Assembly: GCA_022361315.1 (NCBI GenBank)
Contig: JAKSBB010000664.1
Location: forward strand, 1-10,245
From: Desulfobacterales bacterium
GTDB lineage: Bacteria; Desulfobacterota; Desulfobacteria; Desulfobacterales; Desulfobacteraceae
Direction: 5' to 3'
DNA length: 10,245 nucleotides
Made by a program: the position numbers and the translations under genes
Notes under the pieces: generated by a model
Seen by the model: only the letters and a program-made list of their open reading frames with translations
What the model was told of the DNA's origin: nothing
Database searches by the model: none
In this document: positions 1 to 7,054 of the stretch, piece by piece
Layout: each line of letters begins with the position of its first letter
Position numbering within the stretch: the stretch's first letter is position 1

Positions 1-195
1 ACCTTGGTCATCGGATTCATAGTTGTGGTAAATGCCGTAGACTTTTTCCGGCATTGATCCGGACGTTTCGATGGCCCGGCCAACGGATTGCCAGAGTTTG
101 CCGATGGCTGCGGTTTCCGGATTCATCTTTGCGGTGTTGGTGGTCCGGATTTTCAGTCCGGCAACGGTAATCCTTTCAAATGTGACGTGTTCCAT
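1..195 (-). CDS. GyrI-like / YdeE-type effector-binding domain protein (partial, C-terminus outside window)
   Basis: Only the first 65 residues are present; the gene runs off the left edge. The ATG at 195-193 follows a good ribosome site (GGAGAAG on the minus strand, around 203-209). The visible part has an opening beta strand, then the RTTN segment (residues 18-21), the conserved 'IGKLW' helix (31-35) and a 'YGIYHNYESD' strand (53-62). These match the start of the AraC effector-binding / GyrI-like fold seen in YdeE-type proteins. Proteins of this fold bind small hydrophobic or cationic ligands, either as stand-alone domains or fused to regulators. The gene begins 58 bases after the stop of the WYL regulator and in the same direction, with no terminator visible, so the two are probably co-transcribed. 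The ligand is unknown. An enzyme role is possible, since some GyrI-like proteins hydrolyse small electrophiles. Confidence 0.8.
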   Translation of the reverse strand, partial: MEHVTFERITVAGLKIRTTNTAKMNPETAAIGKLWQSVGRAIETSGSMPEKVYGIYHNYESDDQG

Positions 196-253
196 GGGTA
201 TGCTTCTCCGGGTGAGGGGTTATGGAGCATCTGTTTTGTCTCCGATGGAACAA

Positions 254-1234
254 CTATACCCCCTGCCTGTGACACCCCTGTGTCAGGTTTGAATAATTTT
301 TTTTCATCTGGTGGATTTTTTTTGCAAGGATTTGCCGGAGGCGGGCAGGGGAAACAACCCGGGCATCAGGTCCGAGGCTGAGAAGAAAACCGTAAAGCCA
401 CTCGTTTTCGGGAAGGCTCATGGTGACCCGCCACCGTCTACCGTCCGAATCGCCGTCACCGGGGTCGGGAACCATATTTTCGGATGGCACGTATTCCGAC
501 ATCTGCCCATGGATTTTTTCATTGATCAGAAGGGTGAAAGATAGTTTTTCAGACCTGTCATAGGACGTGCCGAAGTGGTCTGCAGGGGAGATCTCTTTCC
601 GGACAAAGTGTTCGGGCAGAAGCCGGATATCCCGCATCCGTCTCAGTTTGAAAATTCTGAAATCCGACCGGGTTCTGCAGAAGGCCAGAAGGTACCAGGA
701 CCACCCCTTGAACGCCAGGGTGTATGGCTCAACAATGCGTTCTTCAGGTGCTGAACCGGGTTTGGTGTAGGCGAATGTAATCAGGTTGGACCGGGTGACC
801 CCTTCGTGAACCGTTGCCATGATATCCCGCCCCCTGCCCGAAGCCCCCCAGGGTTCAAGGTCGACCAGGAAGCTGTCTGCCCGCTGCTTAAAGAGTGCTT
901 CCTTTTCATCTGGGATCAGGCTGGTGATCTTTTCAATGGCACGGTCTATATCCTGATTTTTCAGGGTCCGGTTCACCCCCTTCAGGGTGGTAAGGATGGA
1001 TACCATATCGGAGAAGGTCAGTAACTGCCGGCTGAGCTTGTAATGGTCCGGAATGCACAATCCGCCGCCGTGGCCCTGGTAGGTGATCACGGGAATCCCT
1101 GACCGGTTGAGGGTTTCCACATCTCTGTAGATGGTTCTGACCGAAACCTCGAAATGATCTGCCAGATCCTTTGCCGTCATCCGCCGCCGGTTCAGAAGCA
1201 GGATGGTTATGGCCAGAAGCCGGTCTATTTTCAT
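254..1234 (-). CDS. YafY-type transcriptional regulator with N-terminal HTH and WYL domain
   Basis: 326 residues, cytoplasmic, probable DNA-binding regulator. Residues 1-60 form a winged helix-turn-helix of the HTH_11/DeoR type: 'MTAKDLADHFEVSVRTIYRDV' (19-39) is split here as helix 19-29 and recognition helix 31-39, followed by the wing 'GHGGGLCIP' (54-62). Residues about 137-205 are the WYL domain, with W180-Y181-L182 and the conserved R195-x-x-x-L-R pattern that follows it (FKLRRM, 195-200). Residues about 228-310 form the C-terminal WCX extension. Length is normal for the family. WYL domains sense nucleic-acid or nucleotide-like ligands in some systems, but many YafY-type members have no known ligand. 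The gene lies upstream of a GyrI-like effector-binding protein in the same direction, a common kind of pairing in which the regulator controls its neighbour. The start at 1234 has only a weak purine-rich site (GAGGGG) about 9 bases upstream. Confidence 0.9.
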   Translation of the reverse strand: MKIDRLLAITILLLNRRRMTAKDLADHFEVSVRTIYRDVETLNRSGIPVITYQGHGGGLCIPDHYKLSRQLLTFSDMVSILTTLKGVNRTLKNQDIDRAIEKITSLIPDEKEALFKQRADSFLVDLEPWGASGRGRDIMATVHEGVTRSNLITFAYTKPGSAPEERIVEPYTLAFKGWSWYLLAFCRTRSDFRIFKLRRMRDIRLLPEHFVRKEISPADHFGTSYDRSEKLSFTLLINEKIHGQMSEYVPSENMVPDPGDGDSDGRRWRVTMSLPENEWLYGFLLSLGPDARVVSPARLRQILAKKIHQMKKNYSNLTQGCHRQGV

Positions 1235-1313
1235 GGCATGCCTACCCCTCTATCGGTTTATTCCGACACAGTTTGACTACTCTATAGCAGAGCGTATAGG
1301 GGGAGGCCAGGAC

Positions 1314-3275
1314 TTAGTTGACGGAAGCCAGTGCTTCCCTGACTTTTACGGCAAGGGCATCTGTGGAAAACGGCTTTTGAAGGAACATGATACCCTCCTC
1401 AAGTATACCGTGCCGGGCAATGACATTGGCCGTGTAACCCGACATATACAGGGTTTTCAGGTCTGAGAAATCCTTCAAGAGGGTTTGGGAAAGATCCTTT
1501 CCACTCATTTGCGCCATGATGACGTCGGTGAGAAGCAGGTCTATATTCCCGCCATTGCGCCCGGCAATGGATAATGCCTGGTGGGGAGAGCCCGCCTTGA
1601 GAACACGGTACCCGAGGTTTTCCAGGGTTTTTGCGCAGAAGTTCAGAATCATGGCTTCATCTTCCACAAGCAAGATGGTTTCGCCCTTGCCTTTTACCGT
1701 TTTTGCGGCAGCGGGGGCGGTTTGATACACCTTCTCGTCGCCCTGGTGGGCGGCAAAGTACAGTCTGAATGTGGTGCCGTTGTCCGGTTCGCTGTACACG
1801 TTGATGAATCCCTTGTTCTGTTTGACGATACCATAGGTGGTGGCCAGGCCCAGACCGGTTCCCTTATCCGCTTTTTTGGTGGTGAAAAAGGGTTCAAAAA
1901 CGCGTTCCCGGACTTTTTTATCCATCCCGCATCCGTTGTCGCTGACTTCTAAAATGACAAATTCACCGGGGTGAAACTCCGGCCGCTGGCGGCAGTCTGA
2001 TTCTCCCACGCAGGCCATATGGGTTTCGATGGTGATTCTCCCGTTGGCGGAGATGGCGTCCCTGGCGTTGACGCAGAGGTTGACAAGTATCTGGTCCACC
2101 TGGGTGGGGTCCATCAATACCCGCCCGAGGTTTTCCCCCGGAATCCATTTGAGTTCAATATCCTCACCGATGAGGCGGGTCAGCATTTTTATCATATTAG
2201 CGATGGTGTCGTTCAGATCCAGCGGTCTTGGGGATATGGGCTGCTGGCGGGCAAAGGCAAGCAACTGCCGGGTGAGTTCAGCCGAACGCCTGGCTGCATT
2301 TCGAATTTCACTCAGGGCATGAAAATCCTCATCTTCCTCATCCATCCCCGTCATTACCAGATCCAGATTGCCCAGAATGACAAAGAGCATATTGTTGAAG
2401 TCGTGGGCGACACCGCCTGCCAGACGGCCGACGGATTCCATCTTCTGGACATGGACGATTTTCTCCTGCAGGGACTTGTTCTCATCTTCAATACGTTTGT
2501 TTTCGGTGATGTCCTGTACCGTACCGATGGATTTGACCGGGATGCCTTCGTCATTGTACTCGGTTTTACACCGCTCCTGGACATACTTGATCCGCCCGTC
2601 GTTCATGAGCAGGCGGTGTTCAATTTTATAGGGAGATCTGGATTTAAGGGATTGGGTATAGGCCGTGTGAACGCGTTCCCGGTCCTCCGGGTGGGTGGCG
2701 TTCAAAAATGCCTCATAGGAGGCACCAAAGGCAAGGGGATCAATTTCAAATATCCGGAAGATTTCCTCTGACCAGAAAAGTTCTCCGGTCTGGGGAAGTA
2801 ATTCCCAATGGCCGATACGGGCCAGACGCTGGGCATCCCGAAGCCGGGATTGCAGCATGTCCAGCGCCGCTTCTCTGTCCTGTGTCCGGGTGATATCGCA
2901 GGCGGTTTCAACCAGCAGCTGTCCGTGGTCGCGGGATGCGACGGGCAGGAGGCGTACCTGCCGTACTCTTTTCCCGGACGGCCACTCTCCCCCTTCGGGC
3001 AATGCCATATCTGCAGCGTCTCCGGTGCGCAACGCGTCTTCCAAGGGGCACCCGGTACAGGGCGCAGATGCCCCCCATAACTGGTAGCAATATTTCTTGC
3101 CCCGATCCATTTCGCAGGACGCCCGCTCGCCTGTGTCCGCTGCGTTTTTCCAGGCAATCCGATTGGCCCAGATTATTTTGAAATCCTGACGATAGACGCC
3201 TATGAAAAAGGGGAATTCATCCCATAAAGCCTGAATGTGCGGCGCGTATGTTTCGTATGTTTTCATCATGGTCAT
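1314..3275 (-). CDS. Hybrid sensor histidine kinase: PAS-PAS-HisKA-HATPase-receiver
   Basis: 653 residues with no signal peptide or membrane segment, so probably a cytoplasmic sensor. An N-terminal PAS-like domain (about 12-130) holds four cysteines, C54, C63, C73 and C76, the last two as CxxC. A short coiled coil (about 131-150) leads to a PAS_3 domain (about 152-258). The HisKA helix carries the phospho-accepting H291 in '[11 protein letters not shown]'. The ATPase domain has an N box (N399, N403), the G1 box D446-N-G-C-G, the F box 'FEPFFTTK' and the G2 box 'GTGLGL' (472-477). A C-terminal receiver domain has E538/D539, phospho-acceptor D584, S612 and K634. All residues needed for kinase and phosphorelay activity are present. 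No Hpt protein or DNA-binding response regulator is visible, so the output partner lies elsewhere. The translation begins M-T-M-M; the ATG codons at 3275, 3269 and 3266 are all possible starts and none has a strong ribosome site. Confidence 0.93.
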   Translation of the reverse strand: MTMMKTYETYAPHIQALWDEFPFFIGVYRQDFKIIWANRIAWKNAADTGERASCEMDRGKKYCYQLWGASAPCTGCPLEDALRTGDAADMALPEGGEWPSGKRVRQVRLLPVASRDHGQLLVETACDITRTQDREAALDMLQSRLRDAQRLARIGHWELLPQTGELFWSEEIFRIFEIDPLAFGASYEAFLNATHPEDRERVHTAYTQSLKSRSPYKIEHRLLMNDGRIKYVQERCKTEYNDEGIPVKSIGTVQDITENKRIEDENKSLQEKIVHVQKMESVGRLAGGVAHDFNNMLFVILGNLDLVMTGMDEEDEDFHALSEIRNAARRSAELTRQLLAFARQQPISPRPLDLNDTIANMIKMLTRLIGEDIELKWIPGENLGRVLMDPTQVDQILVNLCVNARDAISANGRITIETHMACVGESDCRQRPEFHPGEFVILEVSDNGCGMDKKVRERVFEPFFTTKKADKGTGLGLATTYGIVKQNKGFINVYSEPDNGTTFRLYFAAHQGDEKVYQTAPAAAKTVKGKGETILLVEDEAMILNFCAKTLENLGYRVLKAGSPHQALSIAGRNGGNIDLLLTDVIMAQMSGKDLSQTLLKDFSDLKTLYMSGYTANVIARHGILEEGIMFLQKPFSTDALAVKVREALASVN

Positions 3276-3471
3276 TCCGTTGAGGGGCGTTCATGATGCG
3301 GTGAGAACTATGTGACCAGGACGCCCGATAAGTGATCCCGGGAAATAATGATGCGCGTGATGGCGCAGGATCGTTTTCGTCTGAAAGTTGAAAAAAATTG
3401 AAACATGAATGAAATTAATGGGTAAAGTGTAGAAAAATCCCCGTCAAAAAGCAATCCTAATTTTTATTATC

Positions 3472-3500
3472 TTGACCGGCAGGGCATTATGGGCCATTAT
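3472..3500 (+). promoter_or_regulatory. Candidate sigma-70 promoter for the ABM/radical SAM pair
   Basis: TTGACC (3472-3477, five of six matches to the -35 consensus) and CATTAT (3495-3500, four of six to the -10) are separated by 17 bases. A run of A/T-rich sequence lies just upstream (about 3385-3470), as in UP elements. The ribosome site AGGAGG of the downstream gene is at 3558-3563, giving a leader of roughly 60 bases. The -10 lies inside a set of ATTAT-containing near-repeats. The prediction rests on hexamer matches only. Confidence 0.45.
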
Positions 3501-3567
3501 TGGGGCATCATAACTCACAGTTTCCAGATTCATGAGTATCTGATTCCGTATTTTTTCAGGAGGATAG

Positions 3568-3885
3568 ATGAAAATCTCTGCGGTCACAGTCCGTGTAAAA
3601 AAGACGTTTGTAAACGACTTTATTGAAGCCAGCAAAATCCATCAGGCCAACACCATAAAAGAAGAGGGAAACCTGCGGTTTGATTTCCTTCAATCCCTTG
3701 ATGACCCCACCCTGTTCCTCTTCTATGAGGCCTATAGATCCCAGGCAGATATCGAACTGCACCGGAACGCTGACTCTTACAGGACGTGGCGCCAGGCCGT
3801 AGATCCGTGGATGTCCGTTCCCAGAGTGGGGGTGGGCTACAGAGCGGTGGCTCCGGATGAGGGCGATCATTTCAGATATCCTTAA
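3568..3885 (+). CDS. LsrG-like antibiotic-biosynthesis-monooxygenase (ABM) domain protein
   Basis: 105 residues, single ABM domain of the ferredoxin-like dimeric fold. The segments 'EEGNLRFDFLQ' (32-42), 'FYEAY' (52-56), H65 and the 'SYRTWRQAVDPWM' helix (70-82) closely follow the pattern I know from LsrG, the isomerase that processes phosphorylated autoinducer-2, and from the quinol monooxygenase YgiN. The usual LsrG length is about 96 residues, so this is full length with a short acidic tail. The start is fixed by AGGAGG at 3558-3563, four bases before ATG. None of the other lsr genes is present, so an autoinducer-2 role is not supported; an isomerase or cofactor-free oxidation acting on a dicarbonyl or quinol is more cautious. 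The radical SAM gene begins 116 bases downstream on the same strand, with no clear terminator between them. Confidence 0.85.
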   Translation: MKISAVTVRVKKTFVNDFIEASKIHQANTIKEEGNLRFDFLQSLDDPTLFLFYEAYRSQADIELHRNADSYRTWRQAVDPWMSVPRVGVGYRAVAPDEGDHFRYP

Positions 3886-3960
3886 GTTCACACGGTCCGT
3901 TCTTACAATCTGTTTCCTTGTCTTTTAGGCATCCTGTGTCTGGGGCTGTTCCAACAGAAA

Positions 3961-3990
3961 TGCGCCCATAGCAATAAAGTGCGCCCATAG
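3961..3990 (+). repeat. Two 11-bp direct repeats (TGCGCCCATAG) at the ribosome site of the radical SAM gene
   Basis: TGCGCCCATAG occurs exactly at 3961-3971 and again at 3980-3990, a 19-base period. The second copy runs directly into the Shine-Dalgarno sequence AGGAGG (3989-3994), so it would sit in the translation initiation region of the mRNA. It may be a small tandem duplication, or a paired binding site for a protein or RNA regulator. Only the repetition itself is observed. Confidence 0.6.
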
Positions 3991-4001
3991 GAGGATTTGC
4001 C

Positions 4002-5480
4002 ATGGAAGATCGAATCGAAGATCAATTCATTGATGCCTTGGCCGTGGAATTGGCGGCCTTAAAGCTGAATTGCCTGCCGAAGCCTGATAATTTTTCTCAG
4101 ACAGAAATTGAATTTGGGGATAAGGAACACCTGTACCGGATCGCCGGGCAAACTGCGGAACTCACGGCTTATCTTACCCAGGCCCCTTATACGCCGGCCA
4201 GGGTGGTTGCCGGAAAACTGGGAATGGACAGGGACCGGATTATACTTGCCTACAAGTTGATTCAGCGTACCGGGGCGGCTGCCGATCTGATACGGTCGTC
4301 GCCCAACGGCGATTATCTGAACATCGTCAGGCATTATTTTGACAACCGGATGTATGTGGTGGTCTTTTTCACGGGCCTGGCCTGCCCGGGGCGGTGCCGG
4401 TTCTGTCCCAACGTGATCGTTGGGCGCGACGGCACCCGGAAACTCGTCCGTTATCCCGGGGGGCGTTCCGGCCGGATGTCTGCCGGTCATATCGATGCGG
4501 TGTTTCAGGATATTTCGCTGATCTCAGGAGATGGGAGCACGGGTGAGGATACCTCCGTACTGGTTAAAATTTCCGGTGGTCTTGAACCGCTCACCGATAC
4601 CGATACCATGGCATTGATTCTGGAACAGGCGGAAAAATTGGGAATTCGGGTCAAGCTCTTTACAAACGGCATCCTTCTGAATACCCCGGAGCGCAGGCGT
4701 CTGGCCCTGAAAGCCGGGGATGTCAGGATCAGTCTGAGCATGGTGGATGAGGCGGCTTACGGTGATTTGATGTTTGGCAGGGACGCCTCAAGACAATCCC
4801 GGTACGGTCTGCCTTTTTTATTAGACAATTTGAAGCAATTGGTATGGGAACGGGACCGTCTCGGATTGGATACCCGCATCGGCATCAATACGGTTGTGCT
4901 CGAGGAAAATCACAAGCGGTTGAGAGATTTTATCGGTCTGGCGGAAGACCTGGGCCTGGACTATGTGGATTTTAAACCCAACTATTTTTCAAGGTACAGG
5001 AAAGAGACACAGGCGGCGATTTCTGAACAGGTGGACCAGATTAAGCGGGATCGCAACGGAAACGGCACCGGGGTTTACTTTGCCGGATCACTGTCCGGAG
5101 ACAACCTGTTCTGGCGGCACCGGGAAGGACAATGCCATCCCCACAAACAGTCCCGGTTCAAGATGTTCATCACCCCCCAGGGACATTGCAGCCCGGTGCA
5201 TCACGGGGCCTTTCCCGGCAACGGCGAAGCAGACGCTCAGTCATTTACCGTCGGCCGCATTTCAAGGGAATGTTCTCTGCTGGACATGATCGGCAATGCA
5301 CCTGATTTGCCAGGGCTGGGATATGACCGGCTGAATCCATTTGAACACATGCTGGCCCTGGAAATTGAACGGGAAGAACAGGACCGGGCATGGGGGATTC
5401 CTGTTGACTGCAACCCTTACCATTTTTCCAAGGGGGATGTTCTGCCCGGGGAAATCAAGGCATCGCCGTTGCTTCATTAA
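4002..5480 (+). CDS. Radical SAM enzyme resembling DesII (deoxyaminosugar deaminase type)
   Basis: 492 residues. The cluster motif C128-x3-C132-x2-C135 would bind the [4Fe-4S] cluster that cleaves S-adenosylmethionine, and 'SGGLEPLT' (191-198) is the GGE-type SAM-binding motif. An N-terminal segment of about 115 residues looks helical, with a winged-helix-like part at 62-92. The barrel continues to about 330. From memory of Streptomyces DesII (485 residues), the order of elements is shared: a 'TP...LG-DRD' helix before the core, an identical GGLEPLT, then 'RxSL' and 'GRxxxxxSL' near the C-terminus. DesII deaminates TDP-4-amino-4,6-dideoxyglucose, but no sugar-nucleotide genes are present here, so the substrate is open. 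Extra cysteines C378, C396, C424 and C470 could hold an auxiliary cluster, although the spacing is not classical SPASM or twitch. The start is supported by AGGAGG at 3989-3994. The gene ends 21 bases before a converging gene. Confidence 0.85.
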   Translation: MEDRIEDQFIDALAVELAALKLNCLPKPDNFSQTEIEFGDKEHLYRIAGQTAELTAYLTQAPYTPARVVAGKLGMDRDRIILAYKLIQRTGAAADLIRSSPNGDYLNIVRHYFDNRMYVVVFFTGLACPGRCRFCPNVIVGRDGTRKLVRYPGGRSGRMSAGHIDAVFQDISLISGDGSTGEDTSVLVKISGGLEPLTDTDTMALILEQAEKLGIRVKLFTNGILLNTPERRRLALKAGDVRISLSMVDEAAYGDLMFGRDASRQSRYGLPFLLDNLKQLVWERDRLGLDTRIGINTVVLEENHKRLRDFIGLAEDLGLDYVDFKPNYFSRYRKETQAAISEQVDQIKRDRNGNGTGVYFAGSLSGDNLFWRHREGQCHPHKQSRFKMFITPQGHCSPVHHGAFPGNGEADAQSFTVGRISRECSLLDMIGNAPDLPGLGYDRLNPFEHMLALEIEREEQDRAWGIPVDCNPYHFSKGDVLPGEIKASPLLH

Positions 5481-5501
5481 TATGGCCGGACCGGCAGTTC
5501 A

Positions 5502-6926
5502 TTATAAAAGGCCTGTTCGCATTAAATCTGCATTATACCCGTTGATATCTCTGAAGCGTTCCGTTCCCCGGATGCCGAGATCGCGTGCATATTTTCCTGC
5601 TGCACCCAGAACTTCAGGCAGATCTATGGTGGTGTGTTTCCCGTTTTCGTAGAGGATATTACCGTTGACACATACCAGAGAGACCTCATGTCCCCTGGCA
5701 CTGTACACCAGGTTGGGCACCAGGTTTCGCATGGGATCGGTTATGACGGGTGCCATGGAAGGGGTGTTGAGGTCCACGGCGATAAAATCCGCCTGTTTGC
5801 CCGGTTCAAGACTGCCGATACGCTTGTCCAGGCCCAGTGCCCTGGCGCCGTCTATGGTGGCCATTTTCAACACCTGCCAGGCGGGCATAACTTCCGGATC
5901 TTCATAGCGGATCTTATTGAAAAGGGCGGTGAGCTTCATTTCGTTGAACATATTGTGGCAATTGTTGCCCGGCGCCTGGTCTGATCCCAGGGCAACGGTG
6001 CCGCCGGCATCCAGAAAGGCCTTGGCCGGGGGGACAATTCCGTCAATGATGCCGATGGAGCCGGAACAGAGGATCATTGATGCACCGCGTTCCGCCACCA
6101 GCGCTGCCTCATCCTCCCGGGCATCGGTGAGGTGGACCGCCAGCAGATTCCGATCCAGAAACCCCATTTCATCCAGAAAGGTAATGGGGCGTTTTCCGTA
6201 TCGCTTCATGGTCTGCTCGGTCTCCCGGTCCCCTTGCTGGACGTGCATGTGGATCCGGGTATGCCTTTCCTTTGCCAACCGCTGTACTTCCGTGAGCAAC
6301 TCCCGGCTGACGAAGTCCGGGCCCTGGGGGCCAAATAGTACCGTGATTCTGCCGTCTCCCCTGCCATGCCAGAGGTCAAACGCCTCAAGGTTATGTTCCA
6401 GGCTTTTGCGGCCTTTTTCCGGGTTAAATTCATACAGTTCTCCTGGGGCGTAAATCCGTTCTTCCGCCTCCCGGACACGGATCGTTACAGGGCTGCGGAC
6501 ACCTGAGCGCTCCAGAAATGCCATAATGTCCGGGTTATAGTCGCTGAACTCCCCGAAGCAGGTGGTGCCGGCTGCGATGCCTTCGGCCACGGCCAGCTGT
6601 ACCCCCAGCAGATCTCCGGCCTCATCCATGCCCATCTGGAAGGGCCCGATACCGTGCATCATCCAATTCCGGGTATCCTGGGCCAGACCCCGCATCAGGG
6701 CATCCACCATGTGCATGTGGGCATCAATGAAGCCGGGCAGCAGCAGGTGATGGGCGGCGTCGATGGTTCTTTCTGCAGTGTATTGTTTTTCGATATCCTC
6801 GGCAGGGCCAAGATCAAGGATTTTACCACCGGATACGGCCATTGCCTGGTGTGCGAGGTAGCCAAGGCCTTTACCGGTCATGGTATACATATGGGGGGCG
6901 CTGATGATCAGATCTACGGGGGCCAT
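5502..6926 (-). CDS. Atz/Trz/MtaD-family amidohydrolase with Gln in place of the usual catalytic Glu
   Basis: 474 residues, cytoplasmic, a normal length for the S-adenosylhomocysteine / N-ethylammeline deaminase branch of the amidohydrolases. Residues 1-60 and about 390-450 form the beta-sandwich, and the TIM barrel lies between. Metal ligands are H70 and H72 (GFIDAHMHM), H228, and D316 in 'LGSDQAPGNN'. H265 (AVHLTDA) is the conserved active-site His. The family normally has H-x-x-E at the third ligand; here it reads H228-V-Q-Q231, so the proton-shuttling Glu is replaced. The segment after strand 6 ('LCSGSIGI') also departs from the usual 'P.SN' pattern. It may have a different substrate or chemistry, or be weak as a deaminase. 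The start at 6926 follows GGAGG (6931-6935). It lies 128 bases downstream of the solute-binding gene on the same strand. Substrate unknown. Confidence 0.88.
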   Translation of the reverse strand: MAPVDLIISAPHMYTMTGKGLGYLAHQAMAVSGGKILDLGPAEDIEKQYTAERTIDAAHHLLLPGFIDAHMHMVDALMRGLAQDTRNWMMHGIGPFQMGMDEAGDLLGVQLAVAEGIAAGTTCFGEFSDYNPDIMAFLERSGVRSPVTIRVREAEERIYAPGELYEFNPEKGRKSLEHNLEAFDLWHGRGDGRITVLFGPQGPDFVSRELLTEVQRLAKERHTRIHMHVQQGDRETEQTMKRYGKRPITFLDEMGFLDRNLLAVHLTDAREDEAALVAERGASMILCSGSIGIIDGIVPPAKAFLDAGGTVALGSDQAPGNNCHNMFNEMKLTALFNKIRYEDPEVMPAWQVLKMATIDGARALGLDKRIGSLEPGKQADFIAVDLNTPSMAPVITDPMRNLVPNLVYSARGHEVSLVCVNGNILYENGKHTTIDLPEVLGAAGKYARDLGIRGTERFRDINGYNADLMRTGLL

Positions 6927-7054
6927 TTTTCCTCCGGTTAAAAAGTAGTCGTCTGTGATGAATACGAAAGCTATGCCCCTGCCGTCAAGGAATTTGAAAG
7001 CATTGAATTGGTATTCAGGGAATTTGTAAGCAGGAGGGACGGGGCCAGCAGATG

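Noticed and set aside
1273..1300. Promoter-like TTGACT and TATAGG on the plus strand between the WYL and kinase genes
   Set aside because: Spacing is 16 bases and the hexamers are fair, but it would drive transcription antisense into the kinase gene with no plus-strand gene downstream. It is probably chance, though an antisense RNA is not excluded.
2019..2771. A 250-residue plus-strand open frame opposite the hybrid kinase
   Set aside because: It lies entirely inside the kinase gene, which has complete conserved motifs over this stretch. The antisense translation shows no recognisable domain, so it is a shadow of codon bias.
3556..3891. A 111-residue minus-strand open frame opposite the LsrG-like gene
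   Set aside because: The plus-strand gene has a strong ribosome site and a clear ABM-family sequence; the antisense frame has neither.
3946..3957. CTGTT-CC-AACAG inverted repeat between the LsrG-like and radical SAM genes
   Set aside because: Arms of five bases with a two-base centre are expected by chance at this frequency, and there is no T run to make a terminator.
5485..5495. GCCGG-A-CCGGC palindrome between the converging radical SAM and amidohydrolase genes, considered as a bidirectional terminator
   Set aside because: The stem would be only four or five base pairs and there is no T run on either side. The genes may end by another means.
5917..6453. A 178-residue plus-strand open frame opposite the amidohydrolase
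   Set aside because: It overlaps the conserved metal-binding regions of the amidohydrolase and its translation is Ser/Arg-rich with no domain.
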